The position numbers were made by a program, and so were the translations under genes. From an uncultured Collinsella sp. (GTDB taxonomy: Bacteria > Actinomycetota > Coriobacteriia > Coriobacteriales > Coriobacteriaceae): 42,605 nucleotides of DNA. Where the stretch lies: positions 1 through 42,605 of the forward strand of contig CAUDZT010000010.1 of assembly GCA_958453935.1 (NCBI GenBank), given 5' to 3'. Positions 42,438 to 42,605 of the stretch are shown here, one piece after another. The notes beneath the pieces were generated by a model. It searched no databases. It saw only the letters and a list, made by a program, of their open reading frames with translations, and was not told the DNA's origin. Every line of letters begins with the position of its first letter. Positions within the stretch are counted from its first letter, which is position 1.

Positions 42438-42605
42438 TCAACAAGAACAAATATACCCAAAAACAAAGAAAGAGCCGCATAAAAGCAGCCCTCCCAACAA
42501 AGCACCTATCAGCGAAGACACCCATCCCTGGCCCGACGGCACCCGGGCGAACCGAGCCAGAACAACGCAGTCCCCGGTGCTGGGCGCCCACATCTCGGCC
42601 CGCGC
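42438..42605 (-). CDS. Possible C-terminal end of a membrane protein gene (partial)
   Basis: On the minus strand a frame is open from the window edge to TGA at 42438 (55 codons). It reads a soluble GC-rich segment (MWAPSTGDCVVLARFARVP), then one hydrophobic span (LIGALLGGLLLCGSFFVF) and ends shortly after. GC3 is high in the first half, as in real genes nearby. It lies 84 bases upstream of fmt and could be the end of the preceding operon member. I do not recognise it. A competing ORF in another frame over the same bases (42388-42591) looks less gene-like. Confidence 0.4.
   Translation of the reverse strand, partial: ARAEMWAPSTGDCVVLARFARVPSGQGWVSSLIGALLGGLLLCGSFFVFGYICSC

Overview
The window looks like part of a chromosome from a coriobacterial actinobacterium, most likely Collinsella or a close relative. 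This is an inference from GC-rich housekeeping genes with strong GC3 bias, paired GlgC/GlgD subunits in a glycogen cluster, and an actinobacterial-looking set of small genes; no rRNA or marker gene settles it. Nearly everything from 1.27 to 26.1 kb is on the minus strand, the glycogen genes at 26.5-39.6 kb are on the plus strand, and the last two complete genes are on the minus strand again.

Region 1 (about 1-24 kb) is a cell-surface polysaccharide locus. Transcription appears to start near 24.2 kb and run leftwards through a long structured leader into a specialised NusG paralogue (LoaP/RfaH type). The genes then follow with tiny gaps or overlaps: an initiating sugar-phosphate transferase, a TagA/WecG transferase, the UDP-ManNAc-forming epimerase WecB, a GT4, LicD, an acetyltransferase broken in a G7 tract, a GT2, a second acetyltransferase with an in-frame G9 tract, a Wzy-like polymerase, a Wzx-like flippase, a CDP-glycerol glycerophosphotransferase, a LicC-LicA fusion (cytidylyltransferase plus choline kinase), an IspD/TarI-like cytidylyltransferase, a PLP aminotransferase and a TagD-Gfo/Idh fusion. 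Together they suggest a Wzx/Wzy-assembled, teichoic-acid-like polymer with phosphocholine, polyol phosphate and switchable acetyl groups. Downstream lies a scar made of a decayed nucleotide-sugar dehydrogenase fragment and a broken FnlC-like epimerase. It is followed by a WbuB-like GT4 and a three-gene lipid-linked-sugar module (DPM1-like GT2, DUF2304 protein, large multi-spanning protein). A convergent, partial tandem-GT2 gene enters from the left edge. Base composition changes sharply along the locus, which points to modular assembly by transfer.

Region 2 (24.2-26.5 kb) holds tRNA-Ala(GGC) with a clear promoter and terminator, a long near-perfect palindrome, thiamine pyrophosphokinase, a HAD phosphatase, and a divergent control region carrying palindromic TGGTAAAAC sites.

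Region 3 (26.5-39.6 kb) is a glycogen cluster: glgB, glgP, glgC, glgD, glgA and a GH13-GH77 fusion enzyme. GlgB and especially GlgA carry long lysine/alanine-rich tails resembling histone H1. The TGGTAAAAC motif recurs upstream of the fusion enzyme, suggesting shared control. The right end has an FmdB-type zinc ribbon gene, rsmB and fmt, and the C-terminal end of one more possible gene. The most unusual signals are the phosphocholine/teichoic hybrid gene set with new fusions, the two G-tract acetyltransferases, the leader hairpins before the NusG paralogue, and the histone-like tails on glycogen enzymes.
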